In this document: piece by piece, positions 1-9,847 of the stretch
Layout of the letters: each line of letters begins with the position of its first letter
Numbering within the stretch: the first letter of the stretch is position 1
NCBI RefSeq assembly: GCF_044239695.1
Contig: NZ_JBIIAW010000009.1
Coordinates: forward strand, 1 to 50,400
Source of the DNA: Pseudolysinimonas_A sp044239695
GTDB lineage: Bacteria; Actinomycetota; Actinomycetes; Actinomycetales; Microbacteriaceae
Length of the DNA stretch: 50,400 nt
Reading direction: 5' to 3'
Position numbers and translations under genes: made by a program
Notes under the pieces: generated by a model
The model's database searches: none
What the model saw: only the letters and a program-made list of their open reading frames with translations
What the model was told of the DNA's origin: nothing

Positions 1-2
1 TG

Positions 3-884
3 TGCCGGCAGCTTCTCGCCGCGGGCATCACCCCCGTGCTGTCGCCCGACGAGCACCGCGACCTGATCGACGCCGCCCCCGACCTCGAGACGGTGGCCGT
101 CCTCGGCCTCGACGTCGCGCAGCACGAGCTCGAGCTCGTCATCGTCCTCGGCGGCGACGGCACGATCCTCCGCGCGGCCGAGCTCGCCCGGGGCTGCGAC
201 GCCCCGCTGCTCGGGGTGAACCTCGGCCACGTCGGGTTCCTCGCCGAGGCCGAGCGCGAAGACCTGCGCGCGACGGTCGAGCGCGTTCTCGCTCGGGACG
301 ACGTCGTCGAGGAGCGCATGACGCTCTCGGTGCGCGTCAAGGTCGACGCCGAGGTGGTCTACGAGACCTGGGCGCTCAACGAGGCCTCGGTCGAGAAGGC
401 GAGCCGCGAGCGATCCCTCGAGGTCGCGATCGAGGTCGACGGGCGGCCGATCTCCACCTTCGGGTGCGATGGGGTCGTGATGTCGACACCCACCGGGTCC
501 ACCGCCTACTCGTTCTCGGCCGGCGGGCCCGTCGTCTGGCCGTCCGTCGAAGCGCTCCTCATGGTGCCGTTGTCGGCGCACGCCCTCTTCGCTCGGCCGC
601 TCGTCGTCGGCCCCGAGTCGGCTCTCGCGGTGGAGCTGTTGCGCCGCACCCCCGGCACGGGCGTGCTCTGGGCGGACGGGCGCCGCACGTTCGACCTTCC
701 GGCGGCGGCGCGCGTGGTGGTGCGGCGTTCGCCGATCCCGGTGCGCCTGGCCCGCCTCAGCCCGCGCCCGTTCGCCGAGCGACTCGTCAACAAGTTCGGT
801 CTGCCGGTCGCGGGCTGGCGCGGCCCGACGTCGGAGGAGCCGACCGCAGCAAGGCGAGCCGCGGGGAAGCAGGCAGGTTCATGA
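3..884 (+). CDS. nadK: NAD kinase (5' end outside window)
   Basis: ATP-dependent NAD kinase making NADP in the cytoplasm. The reading frame is open from the first bases, so the N-terminus lies upstream of the window; about 293 codons are visible. The GGDGT nucleotide-binding motif is at 150-164, followed by GVNLGHVGFLAE and by the STPTGSTAYSFSAGGP segment typical of the family's NAD-binding C-terminal domain. The stop overlaps the recN start by four bases (ATGA), so the two genes are translationally coupled. nadK directly before recN is the usual actinobacterial order. The basic, Ala/Arg-rich tail (ARRAAGKQAGS) is probably disordered. Identification is secure; only the start is missing. Confidence 0.96.
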   Translation, partial: CRQLLAAGITPVLSPDEHRDLIDAAPDLETVAVLGLDVAQHELELVIVLGGDGTILRAAELARGCDAPLLGVNLGHVGFLAEAEREDLRATVERVLARDDVVEERMTLSVRVKVDAEVVYETWALNEASVEKASRERSLEVAIEVDGRPISTFGCDGVVMSTPTGSTAYSFSAGGPVVWPSVEALLMVPLSAHALFARPLVVGPESALAVELLRRTPGTGVLWADGRRTFDLPAAARVVVRRSPIPVRLARLSPRPFAERLVNKFGLPVAGWRGPTSEEPTAARRAAGKQAGS

Positions 885-2602
885 TCGAAGAGATCTCGAT
901 CCGCGATCTCGGCGTGATCGGCGAGGCGCGCCTGCCGCTCGGTCCCGGGTTCACGGCGCTGACCGGCGAGACCGGCGCGGGCAAGACCATGGTCGTCACG
1001 GCGCTCGGGCTGCTGCTGGGCGAGCGCGGCGACAGCGGGGCCGTGCGGTCCGGCAGCGCGCAGGCCACCGTCGAGGGCCGCTGGCAGGTCGCGGCCGACG
1101 GTCCCGTGGCCGACCGGGTTCGGGATGCCGGCGGCGACGTCGACCCCGGTCCCGACGGTCGCGCGGATCTCGTGCTCGGGCGATCGGTCGGCAGCGACGG
1201 CCGCAGCCGCGCGACGGTGGGAGGGCGCTCGGCACCGGTCGGTGTGCTCGCCGAGCTCGCGCCGCAACTCGTCGTCGTGCACGGCCAGTCCGAGCAGATC
1301 CGTCTGAAGTCCGCGGTCGCCCAGCGCGAGGCCCTCGACCGGTTCGCCGGCGCGCCCTTCGCGGCCGTGCTCGGCGACTACCAGGACGCGTTCCAGCGCT
1401 GGCAGACCGACCGCGGAGAACTCGACGTGCTCATCGCCGAACGCGACCGACGGGTGCGCGAGGCCGAAGATCTGCGGTTGGCGATGACCGAGATCGAGGC
1501 GGCCGCGCCGCAGCGGGGCGAAGACACCGCGCTCGCCGAGCAGGCCGAACGCCTCACCAACCTCGAAGACCTCCGGATCGCGGCGACCGAGGCTCGGGAG
1601 GCCGTCTCCGCGCAGTTGAGCGACAGTGCCGTCGGCGACGGCGGCGACGCGTCGGCCCTCGTCGACGCCGCCCGCCGCTCGCTCGACCGCGTCGTGAGCC
1701 ACGATCCCGCCCTCGCGCCGATCGCCGAGCAGCTGGCCGCCGCCTCCTTCGCCCTCGCCGAGATCTCCGGATCGCTCTCCAGCTACCTCGGCGCGCTCGA
1801 CGCCGACGGGGCGCGCGAGCTCGAGGGCATCCAGGAGCGCCGCGCGACCCTCAACGGACTGATCCGGCGCTACGGACCCACCCTCGACGACGTCGTCGAC
1901 TATCTCGAGTCGGGCAGCACGCGACTGCTCGAACTCGACAGCGACGCCGACCGCATCGAGCAGCTCGGGATCGAGGTCGACGAGGGCCTCGCGCGCGTCC
2001 ACGAGCTGGCGGCGCGGTTGACCGAGTTGCGCCGAGCCGCGGCGGCCCGTCTGGAGGACGCCGTCTCCGCCGAGCTGCGGGAGCTCGCGATGCCCGATGC
2101 CCGGCTCACGATCGAGGTCACGGAGCGCGACCTGACTCTCACCGGACAGGATCAGGTCACGATCCTGCTCCAGCCGCATCCCGGTGCCGAACCGAGGCCG
2201 CTCGGCAAGGGCGCGTCGGGAGGCGAGCTCTCGCGCGTCATGCTCGCGATCGAGGTCGTGCTCGCCGGCTCCGACCCGGTTCCGACGTTCGTCTTCGACG
2301 AGGTCGACGCGGGCGTCGGCGGTGCGAGCGCGACCGAGATCGGGCGCCGGTTGGCCCGGCTCGCGGAGTCGGCGCAGGTCATCGTCGTCACCCACCTCGC
2401 CCAGGTGGCCGCGTTCTCGACGAACCATCTCGTCGTCGAGAAGGGCACCGACGGCTCGGTCACGACCAGCAACGTGCGGCTCGTGCACGCCGACGACCGC
2501 GCGCTCGAGATGGCGCGCCTGCTGTCGGGATCGCCCGACTCCGAGCATGCCCTGGCTCACGCGCGCGAGCTTCTGGAGCAGGCACACGGCCAGTGGGTGT
2601 GA
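881..2602 (+). CDS. recN: DNA repair protein RecN
   Basis: SMC-like ATPase of recombinational double-strand break repair, 573 residues, the normal length. Walker A GETGAGKT is at residues 29-36. A long charged central region fits the coiled-coil arms. The C-terminal half carries the ABC signature (GASGGELSR) and the Walker B segment FVFDEVDAGVGG. The ATG at 881 overlaps the nadK stop; an open frame continues upstream but only antisense-like, low-complexity sequence lies there, so 881 is the start. Coupling to nadK implies co-transcription. No LexA-type box was seen because the promoter lies outside the window. Confidence 0.96.
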   Translation: MIEEISIRDLGVIGEARLPLGPGFTALTGETGAGKTMVVTALGLLLGERGDSGAVRSGSAQATVEGRWQVAADGPVADRVRDAGGDVDPGPDGRADLVLGRSVGSDGRSRATVGGRSAPVGVLAELAPQLVVVHGQSEQIRLKSAVAQREALDRFAGAPFAAVLGDYQDAFQRWQTDRGELDVLIAERDRRVREAEDLRLAMTEIEAAAPQRGEDTALAEQAERLTNLEDLRIAATEAREAVSAQLSDSAVGDGGDASALVDAARRSLDRVVSHDPALAPIAEQLAAASFALAEISGSLSSYLGALDADGARELEGIQERRATLNGLIRRYGPTLDDVVDYLESGSTRLLELDSDADRIEQLGIEVDEGLARVHELAARLTELRRAAAARLEDAVSAELRELAMPDARLTIEVTERDLTLTGQDQVTILLQPHPGAEPRPLGKGASGGELSRVMLAIEVVLAGSDPVPTFVFDEVDAGVGGASATEIGRRLARLAESAQVIVVTHLAQVAAFSTNHLVVEKGTDGSVTTSNVRLVHADDRALEMARLLSGSPDSEHALAHARELLEQAHGQWV

Positions 2603-2649
2603 GAGTGACGCCGACGCGCGTGTCTCAGCGCACCCGGTCCGCGGTGGCA

Positions 2650-2655
2650 TAGGCT
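2650..2655 (+). promoter_or_regulatory. -10 element of pyrG
   Basis: TAGGCT ends 8 nt before the GTG of pyrG. There is no Shine-Dalgarno in between, which suggests a leaderless or near-leaderless mRNA. Confidence 0.5.
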
Positions 2656-2663
2656 GAAACCCC

Positions 2664-4427
<1,764 letters not shown>

Positions 4428-4429
4428 CA

Positions 4430-5008
4430 ATGGATCGCGACGCGGTACTCACGGGTCCGCTCGAAGACCTCGCCGACCCCGCGACGCTCGTCACGCGCGA
4501 GACGGCGTTCAGCGGCCGCGTGTGGGACATCGTGCGCGACACGGTGACCTTCGGGGGGTCGCCGATGACGCGCGAGTACATGTCGCACAGCGGCGCGGTG
4601 GTGATCGCCGCGATCGACGGCGACGGTCGACTGCTGCTCATCAACCAGTACCGGCAGCCGATCGCGACGCGCTCCTGGGAGCTGCCGGCCGGTCTGCTCG
4701 ACGTGCCGGGCGAGAACCCGCTCGAGGCCGCGAAGCGCGAACTCGCCGAAGAGGCCGACCTTCTCGCCGCCGACTGGCGCCGGCTCGTCGCGTACCACCC
4801 GTCCGCCGGGGGCAGCGACGAGCTGATCACCGTGTTCGTGGCGCGCGACCTCTCACCGGCACCCGACGTGCACGAGCGCACCGACGAAGAAGCCGAGATC
4901 GTCCTGCGCTGGGAACCGGTGGATGCCGTGGTCGCTGCGATCGCGGCCGGAAGGCTGCGCAACGGCCCGCTGATCGCCGCCGCGTTGATGGTGCATGCCG
5001 GCCTCTGA
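4430..5008 (+). CDS. NUDIX hydrolase, ADP-ribose pyrophosphatase type
   Basis: 192-residue NUDIX hydrolase, most like bacterial ADP-ribose pyrophosphatases that split ADP-ribose into AMP and ribose 5-phosphate. The NUDIX box (GX5EX7REUXEEXGU) reads GENPLEAAKRELAEEA around residues 94-109, preceded by SWELPAGLLD. The gene sits between pyrG and xerD, the same position as Rv1700 in M. tuberculosis, an ADP-ribose pyrophosphatase; the substrate here is inferred from that. The ATG at 4430 is 2 nt after pyrG, and the end overlaps xerD by 14 bp, so the three genes look like one transcript. Confidence 0.9.
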   Translation: MDRDAVLTGPLEDLADPATLVTRETAFSGRVWDIVRDTVTFGGSPMTREYMSHSGAVVIAAIDGDGRLLLINQYRQPIATRSWELPAGLLDVPGENPLEAAKRELAEEADLLAADWRRLVAYHPSAGGSDELITVFVARDLSPAPDVHERTDEEAEIVLRWEPVDAVVAAIAAGRLRNGPLIAAALMVHAGL

Positions 5009-5933
5009 TCTCGCGGACGAACTCGACCGCTACCTGCGGCATCTCGCGATCGAGCGGGGCCGCTCCCCGCACACGCTCGCCGCCTACCGGCGTGATCTGA
5101 CCCGATTCCTCGAGGCGTTGCAGCTCGAGGGAGTGAAGGTTCCGGCCGGGGTGACGTCCGAACACGTGACGAGGTTCGCCCGCAGTCTTCGTGAGGGCCC
5201 CGATCCGCTCGCGGCATCCTCGGTGGCCCGCATGCTGTCGAGCGTGCGGGGCTTCACCCGGTTCCTGGTCGACGAGGGCCGCATCCCGACCGATCCGGCG
5301 GTCGATCTCGTCGCGCCGAAGCAGGCCGACCGTCTGCCGAAGGCCCTGACGATCGCGCAGGTCGAAGCGCTGCTCGCAGCGACCGACGCGGATGAGCCCG
5401 GGTCGCTCCGCGACCGCGCGCTGCTGGAGTTGTTGTACGCGACGGGTGCCCGGGTGTCGGAGGCCGTCGCGCTCAACGTCGACGATCTGGTCGGGGTCGA
5501 CGGCACCGCCGACCTGGTCCGCCTGTTCGGCAAGGGATCGAAGCAACGTATCGTGCCGGTCGGCAGCTACGCGCGTTCGGCCCTCGATGCCTACCTCGTG
5601 CGGTCCCGGCCGCTGCTGTCGGTGCGCGGGCGGGCGACCCCTGCTCTCTTCCTCGGGATGCGCGGCGCCCGGATGTCGCGGCAGAGCGCCTGGCTCGTGA
5701 TCCGCGCCGCGGCCGAACGGGCGCATCTCGCCGACGAACTCGGCGAGCACGGGATCTCGCCGCACAGTCTGCGGCACTCCTTCGCCACCCACCTGCTGCA
5801 GGGCGGGGCGGATGTGCGGGTCGTGCAGGAGCTGCTGGGGCACGCGAGTGTCGCGACGACGCAGATCTACACGCGGGTGACGGCCGACGCCCTGCGGGAC
5901 ATGTACGTGACGGCGCATCCCCGCGCGCGCTGA
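4995..5933 (+). CDS. xerD: Tyrosine recombinase XerD
   Basis: Site-specific tyrosine recombinase that with XerC resolves chromosome dimers at dif during cell division. It has 312 residues. The SAM-like N-terminal core-binding domain is residues 1-95. The catalytic set is visible as Arg153 (ATGARVSE), His257 and Arg260 (HSLRHSFATH), His283 (LGHASVATTQ) and nucleophile Tyr292 (IYTRV). The start lies inside the end of the NUDIX gene. The position just before parA-scpAB is the conserved actinobacterial one and supports XerD rather than a phage integrase; nothing nearby looks like an attachment site. Confidence 0.94.
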   Translation: MPASDLADELDRYLRHLAIERGRSPHTLAAYRRDLTRFLEALQLEGVKVPAGVTSEHVTRFARSLREGPDPLAASSVARMLSSVRGFTRFLVDEGRIPTDPAVDLVAPKQADRLPKALTIAQVEALLAATDADEPGSLRDRALLELLYATGARVSEAVALNVDDLVGVDGTADLVRLFGKGSKQRIVPVGSYARSALDAYLVRSRPLLSVRGRATPALFLGMRGARMSRQSAWLVIRAAAERAHLADELGEHGISPHSLRHSFATHLLQGGADVRVVQELLGHASVATTQIYTRVTADALRDMYVTAHPRAR

Positions 5934-6014
5934 GACTTTCACCCTCAGGTTGAACTAGACCCGAACCTGTCTACGGCGCGCGCGTTCCTGCCGAGCCACG
6001 CCCGGACACCGACA

Positions 6015-6020
6015 TACACT
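6015..6020 (+). promoter_or_regulatory. -10 element of parA
   Basis: TACACT ends 6 nt before the ATG of parA with no Shine-Dalgarno. The 93-bp gap after xerD holds nothing else recognisable. Confidence 0.5.
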
Positions 6021-6026
6021 CGGGCC

Positions 6027-6914
6027 ATGGTGGGGCACCGGGAGGATCTGACCGAGTTGCAGGGGCTCGAGGCTCCGCAACTCGGACCGACGGGACGCCC
6101 GGCGAGCTTCTTCCCGGATCCGATCCCGCTCAAGGGTCACGGACCCGCCCGGATCATCGCCCTGTGCAACCAGAAGGGCGGCGTCGGCAAGACGACGACA
6201 TCCATCAATCTGGGCGCGACGCTCGCGGAGTACGGCCGGCGGGTGCTCGCCGTCGACTTCGACCCGCAAGGCGCGCTCAGCGCGGGACTCGGCGTGCCGA
6301 CCCACGACGTGCCGACGATCTACGAACTGCTGCTGGGGTCGAACACCGCGGCGTCCGATGTGATCGTGCAGACCTCGACGCCGGGACTCGACGTGATCCC
6401 CGCGAACATCGACCTCTCGGCCGCCGAGGTGCACCTCGTCAACGAGGTCGCCCGCGAACAGATCCTCGCCCGGGTGCTGCGCCAGGTGTCGGACAAGTAC
6501 GACGTCATCCTCATCGACTGCCAGCCCTCGCTCGGTCTGCTCACGATCAACGCCCTCACCGCCGCGCACGGGGTGCTGATCCCGCTCGAGTGCGAGTACT
6601 TCGCGCTGCGCGGCGTCGCACTCCTGGTGGAGACGATCGAGAAGGTGCGCGACCGGCTGAACCCCGCCATCCGCCTCGACGGCATTCTCGCGACGATGTA
6701 CGACGCCCGCACGCTGCACTCCCGCGAGGTGTTGCAGCGCGTCGTCGAGGCGTTCGGTCCGCAGGTGCTCGAGACCGTCATCGGGCGCAGCGTCAAGCTG
6801 CCCGACGCGTCGGTCGCAGCGGAGCCCGTGACGATGTTCGCGCCGGAGCACGCCGTCACCGAGTCGTACCGTCAGCTCGCGCGCGAACTCATCACCCGCG
6901 GCGCCGTCGCGTAG
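6027..6914 (+). CDS. parA: ParA-family ATPase
   Basis: Soj/ParA-type deviant Walker A ATPase, 295 residues, linked to chromosome segregation. The P-loop KGGVGKTT at residues 50-57 has the signature lysine; DFDPQGALSAGLG and the Walker B region DVILIDCQPSLGLLTINAL follow. About 40 residues precede the ATPase core and are unlike classical Soj. The gene lies next to scpA/scpB as Rv1708 does in M. tuberculosis, not next to a parB, and no parS-like site was noticed here. It may therefore be the second, orphan ParA of actinobacteria rather than the oriC partner of ParB. Confidence 0.9.
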   Translation: MVGHREDLTELQGLEAPQLGPTGRPASFFPDPIPLKGHGPARIIALCNQKGGVGKTTTSINLGATLAEYGRRVLAVDFDPQGALSAGLGVPTHDVPTIYELLLGSNTAASDVIVQTSTPGLDVIPANIDLSAAEVHLVNEVAREQILARVLRQVSDKYDVILIDCQPSLGLLTINALTAAHGVLIPLECEYFALRGVALLVETIEKVRDRLNPAIRLDGILATMYDARTLHSREVLQRVVEAFGPQVLETVIGRSVKLPDASVAAEPVTMFAPEHAVTESYRQLARELITRGAVA

Positions 6915-6929
6915 CGCGACGAACTCCGT

Positions 6930-7457
6930 CTAGACGTTCAGCGGTGCGCCGCAGCTCGAGCACGTCTCGCGCACGGCGACGATCATGAAGCAGTTGGTGC
7001 AGGTCACCTCGCGGAGCGCCGGGATCGCGGCTTCGCGGATCCGGGGTGCCGCGGCGCGCGCACGGGGTTCGCGGCGGACGGTGACGGTGGTGCGCGGCGC
7101 CCGGGCCGGAACCCCGCCGTCGGCCGGCAGGTCGGTGGCGTAGGCGCGATAGCAGAGAAGCCGCTCCATCGCGGCGTCGTCGTCATCGGTGTCGAGCACG
7201 CAGAGGGCGGCCAGCGGCGGCTCCTCGCGGCGCTGCGCCTCGGCCGCGACGCGTTCCAGCAGCTTCCGGATCCAGAACCCGGGGGCCTGGTCGGTGGCGA
7301 TCCCCGACTCCTCCTGGACGTGCGCGGCCAGGTCGTCGGCCGAGAGGAGCGCGTGATACGTCGCCGCCGTGGTGAGCAGCGCCTCCCGTGCGGCCGGGGT
7401 CCAGGCAGTGAGAGCGTCGGCGTTCGAGACATAGCTGCCATTGGCGCGATGGGGCAT
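6930..7457 (-). CDS. Hypothetical zinc-ribbon protein
   Basis: 175 residues, no function recognised. The N-terminal 100 residues look helical and acidic (LTAWTPAAREALLTTAATY, then an acidic DTDDDDAAMERLL stretch). A basic, proline/arginine-rich linker follows, and the last 30 residues form a likely zinc ribbon with CTNC and CSSC pairs about 13 residues apart. It is read against its neighbours in the gap between parA and scpA. A good Shine-Dalgarno (GGAAGGAG) precedes the ATG, and its 5' end faces scpA head to head. An N-terminal domain plus short zinc ribbon resembles small nucleic-acid- or protein-binding regulators, but that is only an inference. Confidence 0.75.
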   Translation of the reverse strand: MPHRANGSYVSNADALTAWTPAAREALLTTAATYHALLSADDLAAHVQEESGIATDQAPGFWIRKLLERVAAEAQRREEPPLAALCVLDTDDDDAAMERLLCYRAYATDLPADGGVPARAPRTTVTVRREPRARAAAPRIREAAIPALREVTCTNCFMIVAVRETCSSCGAPLNV

Positions 7458-7495
7458 TCGGGCTCCTTCCCGCTCTCGACCTTACGCGGGCTCAC

Positions 7496-7501
7496 TAAGC
7501 T
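7496..7501 (+). promoter_or_regulatory. -10 element of scpA
   Basis: TAAGCT ends 8 nt before ATG 7510. It supports the ATG at 7510 over a TTG at 7441 that would lie inside the divergent zinc-ribbon gene. Confidence 0.45.
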
Positions 7502-7509
7502 CGGATTCC

Positions 7510-8367
7510 ATGCGGGCTGCGACGGGGACGGTGGACGACGCCGCGACCGAGCCGGACGGTGCGACCGCACCGGCGGGTTTCCGCCTGACCCTCTCGAATT
7601 TCGAGGGACCGTTCGACCTGCTGCTGTCGCTCATCGCCAAGCACGAACTCGACATCACCGAGATCGCTCTGAGCACCATCACCGACGAGTTCATCTCGTA
7701 CCTGCGCGGGATCGACACCGAAGACGAGCTCGATCAGGCCAGCGAGTTCCTCCTGGTCGCCGCCACCCTGCTCGATCTCAAGGTCGCCGGCCTGCTGCCG
7801 CAGGGCGAACTGGTGGATGCCGAGGACGTCGCGCTCCTCGAAGCGCGTGACCTGCTCTTCGCCCGCCTGCTGCAGTACCGCGCGTTCAAGGAGGCGGCCG
7901 CCTGGTTCGCCCGCGGGATCGAGGCCGAGTCGACGCGCCACGTGCGGTCGGTGCGCCTCGAGGAGAAGTTCCGCAAGCAGACCCCCGAACTCGTCTGGAC
8001 CCTCAGCCCCGCCGACTTCGCGGCGCTCGCCACGCTCGCTTTCGCACCGCGGGAGATCCCGACGGTCGGTCTCGACCACCTGCATGCTCCGCTCGTCAGC
8101 ATCCGCGAACAGGCCGCCCACGTCGTCGCGCTGCTGCGCCAGGGGCGCCCGGTCACCTTCCGGGAGCTCATCGCCGGCGTCGACCACACCCGCGCCGATC
8201 AGCGCGGCGTCGTGATCGCCCGGTTCCTCGCCGTCCTGGAGCTCTACCGGCACGCGGCGATCTCGTTCGAGCAGATCGAGCCGCTCGGCGAACTCACCCT
8301 CACCTGGTCGGCGCAGCACTGGACCGACGACTCTCTCGCCAGCCTGGGATCCGACTATGACGCCTGA
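7510..8367 (+). CDS. scpA: Segregation and condensation protein ScpA
   Basis: Kleisin subunit of the SMC-ScpAB condensin, bridging SMC heads and binding ScpB; 285 residues. After about 27 variable residues the kleisin N-terminal domain begins (FRLTLSNFEGPFDLLLSLIAKHELDITEI, the family hallmark). The C-terminal winged-helix region around residues 215-260 (VTFRELIAG..RGVVIARFLAVLELYRH) binds the SMC ATPase head. A TTG 23 codons upstream would overlap the divergent gene and lacks a promoter, so the ATG is preferred. The last 11 bp overlap scpB, giving coupled translation of the two partners. Confidence 0.94.
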   Translation: MRAATGTVDDAATEPDGATAPAGFRLTLSNFEGPFDLLLSLIAKHELDITEIALSTITDEFISYLRGIDTEDELDQASEFLLVAATLLDLKVAGLLPQGELVDAEDVALLEARDLLFARLLQYRAFKEAAAWFARGIEAESTRHVRSVRLEEKFRKQTPELVWTLSPADFAALATLAFAPREIPTVGLDHLHAPLVSIREQAAHVVALLRQGRPVTFRELIAGVDHTRADQRGVVIARFLAVLELYRHAAISFEQIEPLGELTLTWSAQHWTDDSLASLGSDYDA

Positions 8368-9031
8368 CATCACCACCAGCCCCGACATCACCACCAGCCC
8401 TGACACCACCACCAGCCCTGACACCACTACCAGCCCCGACATCGACGCCGAGGTCACCGAGGATGCGCCCGCGCGGCCTCCCGTCGATCTGGAGCGCGCT
8501 CTCGAAGCGGTGCTCATCGTCGCCGACGAGCCGCTCCCGTTGGTCAGCCTCGCGACGGCGCTGAACTCGCCGATCGCGGCCGTCCGGCAGTCGATCGAGC
8601 GTCTCGTCGCCGACTACGACGGGGCCGACGGGGGACCGGTGCGCGGCTTCGAGCTGCGCGAGGTCGGCGGCGGCTGGCGGATCTACGTGCGGCCCGCCTA
8701 CGACGACGTCGTGAAGGAGTTCGTCCTCACCCAGAACCCGACGAAGCTCTCCCAGGCGGCACTCGAGACGCTCGCGGTGATCGCCTACAAGCAGCCGATC
8801 AGCCGCGGCGCGGTCGCGGCGATCCGCGCGGTCAACGTCGACTCGGTCGTGCGCACCCTGCTCGGCCGCGGCCTCATCCAGGAGGCGTACACCGACTCCG
8901 AGACCGGCGCGATCCACTACGAGACTTCGCCGCTGCTGCTCACCTCGCTCGGGATCAACTCGCTCGACGAGCTGCCGAAGATCTCGCCGCTGCTCGCCGA
9001 CGGCAGCGACGGCTTTGAGGACCTCACGTGA
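8357..9031 (+). CDS. scpB: Segregation and condensation protein ScpB
   Basis: Winged-helix partner of ScpA in the SMC condensin, 224 residues. Tandem winged-helix domains start near residue 45 (LERALEAVLIVADEPLPLVSLA) and include the conserved LSQAALETLAVIAYKQPISR and VRTLLGRGLIQE segments. The first 30 residues are unusual: four imperfect copies of a six-residue unit, PDITTS or PDTTTS, encoded by an 18-bp tandem repeat, followed by an acidic linker. The stop overlaps the rluB start (GTGA). Neighbours on both sides are the standard actinobacterial ones. Confidence 0.94.
   Translation: MTPDITTSPDITTSPDTTTSPDTTTSPDIDAEVTEDAPARPPVDLERALEAVLIVADEPLPLVSLATALNSPIAAVRQSIERLVADYDGADGGPVRGFELREVGGGWRIYVRPAYDDVVKEFVLTQNPTKLSQAALETLAVIAYKQPISRGAVAAIRAVNVDSVVRTLLGRGLIQEAYTDSETGAIHYETSPLLLTSLGINSLDELPKISPLLADGSDGFEDLT
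8363..8434 (+). repeat. 18-bp tandem repeat in scpB
   Basis: Four head-to-tail copies of an 18-bp unit of the form CCYGACAYCACYACCAGC, plus half of a fifth. The units differ at a few positions and code in frame for PDITTS/PDTTTS. The scpA stop codon lies inside the first unit. Confidence 0.9.
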
Positions 9032-9843
9032 ACGACCTCGTCAGCGACTCCCGCGGCGAAGGGGAGCGCCTGCAGAAGGTGCTCGCCGCGGCCGGCGTCG
9101 CCTCGCGACGCGTCTGCGAGCAGTACATCGCCGAGGGCCGGGTCGCGGTCAACGGCGAGATCGTCACCGAGCCGGGCCGCCGGGTCGATGCGTCCGTCGA
9201 TCAGGTCGCGGTCGACGGCGTCGCCATCCAACTGGATGTCTCGAAGCGCTACGTGATGCTCAACAAACCGGTCGGCGTCGTGTCGTCGATGGCCGACGAC
9301 CGGGGCAAGCGCGACCTGCGGGAGTTCACCGCCGACTACGAGGAGCGGCTGTTCAACGTCGGCCGCCTCGACGCCGACACGAGCGGGCTGCTCATCCTCA
9401 CCAACGACGGCGACCTCGCCCAGGTGCTCGCGCATCCCTCGTTCGGGGTCGAGAAGACCTACATCGCGACCGTGCAGGGGGTCGTCTACCCGGCGGCGCT
9501 CAAGAAGCTGCGCGAGGGTTTCGACCTCGAGGACGGCCCCATCCGCGCCGACAAGGCCCGCCTGGTGGGGGAGGCGTCGCAGGGCCGCGGCACGCCCGAC
9601 CGCAGCATCGTCGAGATCACCCTCCACTCGGGACGCAACCGCATCGTGCGCCGCATGCTGGATGCCGTGGGTCACCCCGTCATCGAACTGGTGCGCCGAC
9701 AGTTCGGTCCGCTCCACCTCGGCACCCTCGCGTCGGGACGCACCCGCGACCTCGGTAAGCTGGAGCTGGGTCAGTTGCTGACGCTTGCGCGCACGCCCCG
9801 GGAGTCCACCGACATCCACCCCTCCGCCGATACCCAGGATTGA
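9028..9843 (+). CDS. rluB: 23S rRNA pseudouridine synthase, RluB/RsuA family
   Basis: Pseudouridine synthase of the RsuA/RluB/E/F group, 271 residues. An S4 RNA-binding domain covers residues 10-60 (RLQKVLAAAGVASRRVCEQYIAEGRV). The catalytic aspartate is Asp115 in GRLDADTSGLLILTNDG, and the C-terminal GRNRIVRRMLDAVGHPV motif is typical. The place after scpB matches the RluB-like gene of other actinobacteria, so a 23S rRNA target is likely, though not shown by the sequence. The GTG start overlaps the scpB stop. Confidence 0.93.
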   Translation: MNDLVSDSRGEGERLQKVLAAAGVASRRVCEQYIAEGRVAVNGEIVTEPGRRVDASVDQVAVDGVAIQLDVSKRYVMLNKPVGVVSSMADDRGKRDLREFTADYEERLFNVGRLDADTSGLLILTNDGDLAQVLAHPSFGVEKTYIATVQGVVYPAALKKLREGFDLEDGPIRADKARLVGEASQGRGTPDRSIVEITLHSGRNRIVRRMLDAVGHPVIELVRRQFGPLHLGTLASGRTRDLGKLELGQLLTLARTPRESTDIHPSADTQD

Positions 9844-9847
9844 TCCG

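Noticed and set aside
4995..5933. Phage integrase
   Set aside because: Length, position between the NUDIX gene and parA, and XerD-like motifs fit the housekeeping recombinase.
7441..7509. TTG start for scpA
   Set aside because: It lies inside the divergent zinc-ribbon gene and precedes the conserved region by a non-homologous stretch; ATG 7510 has a -10 nearby.
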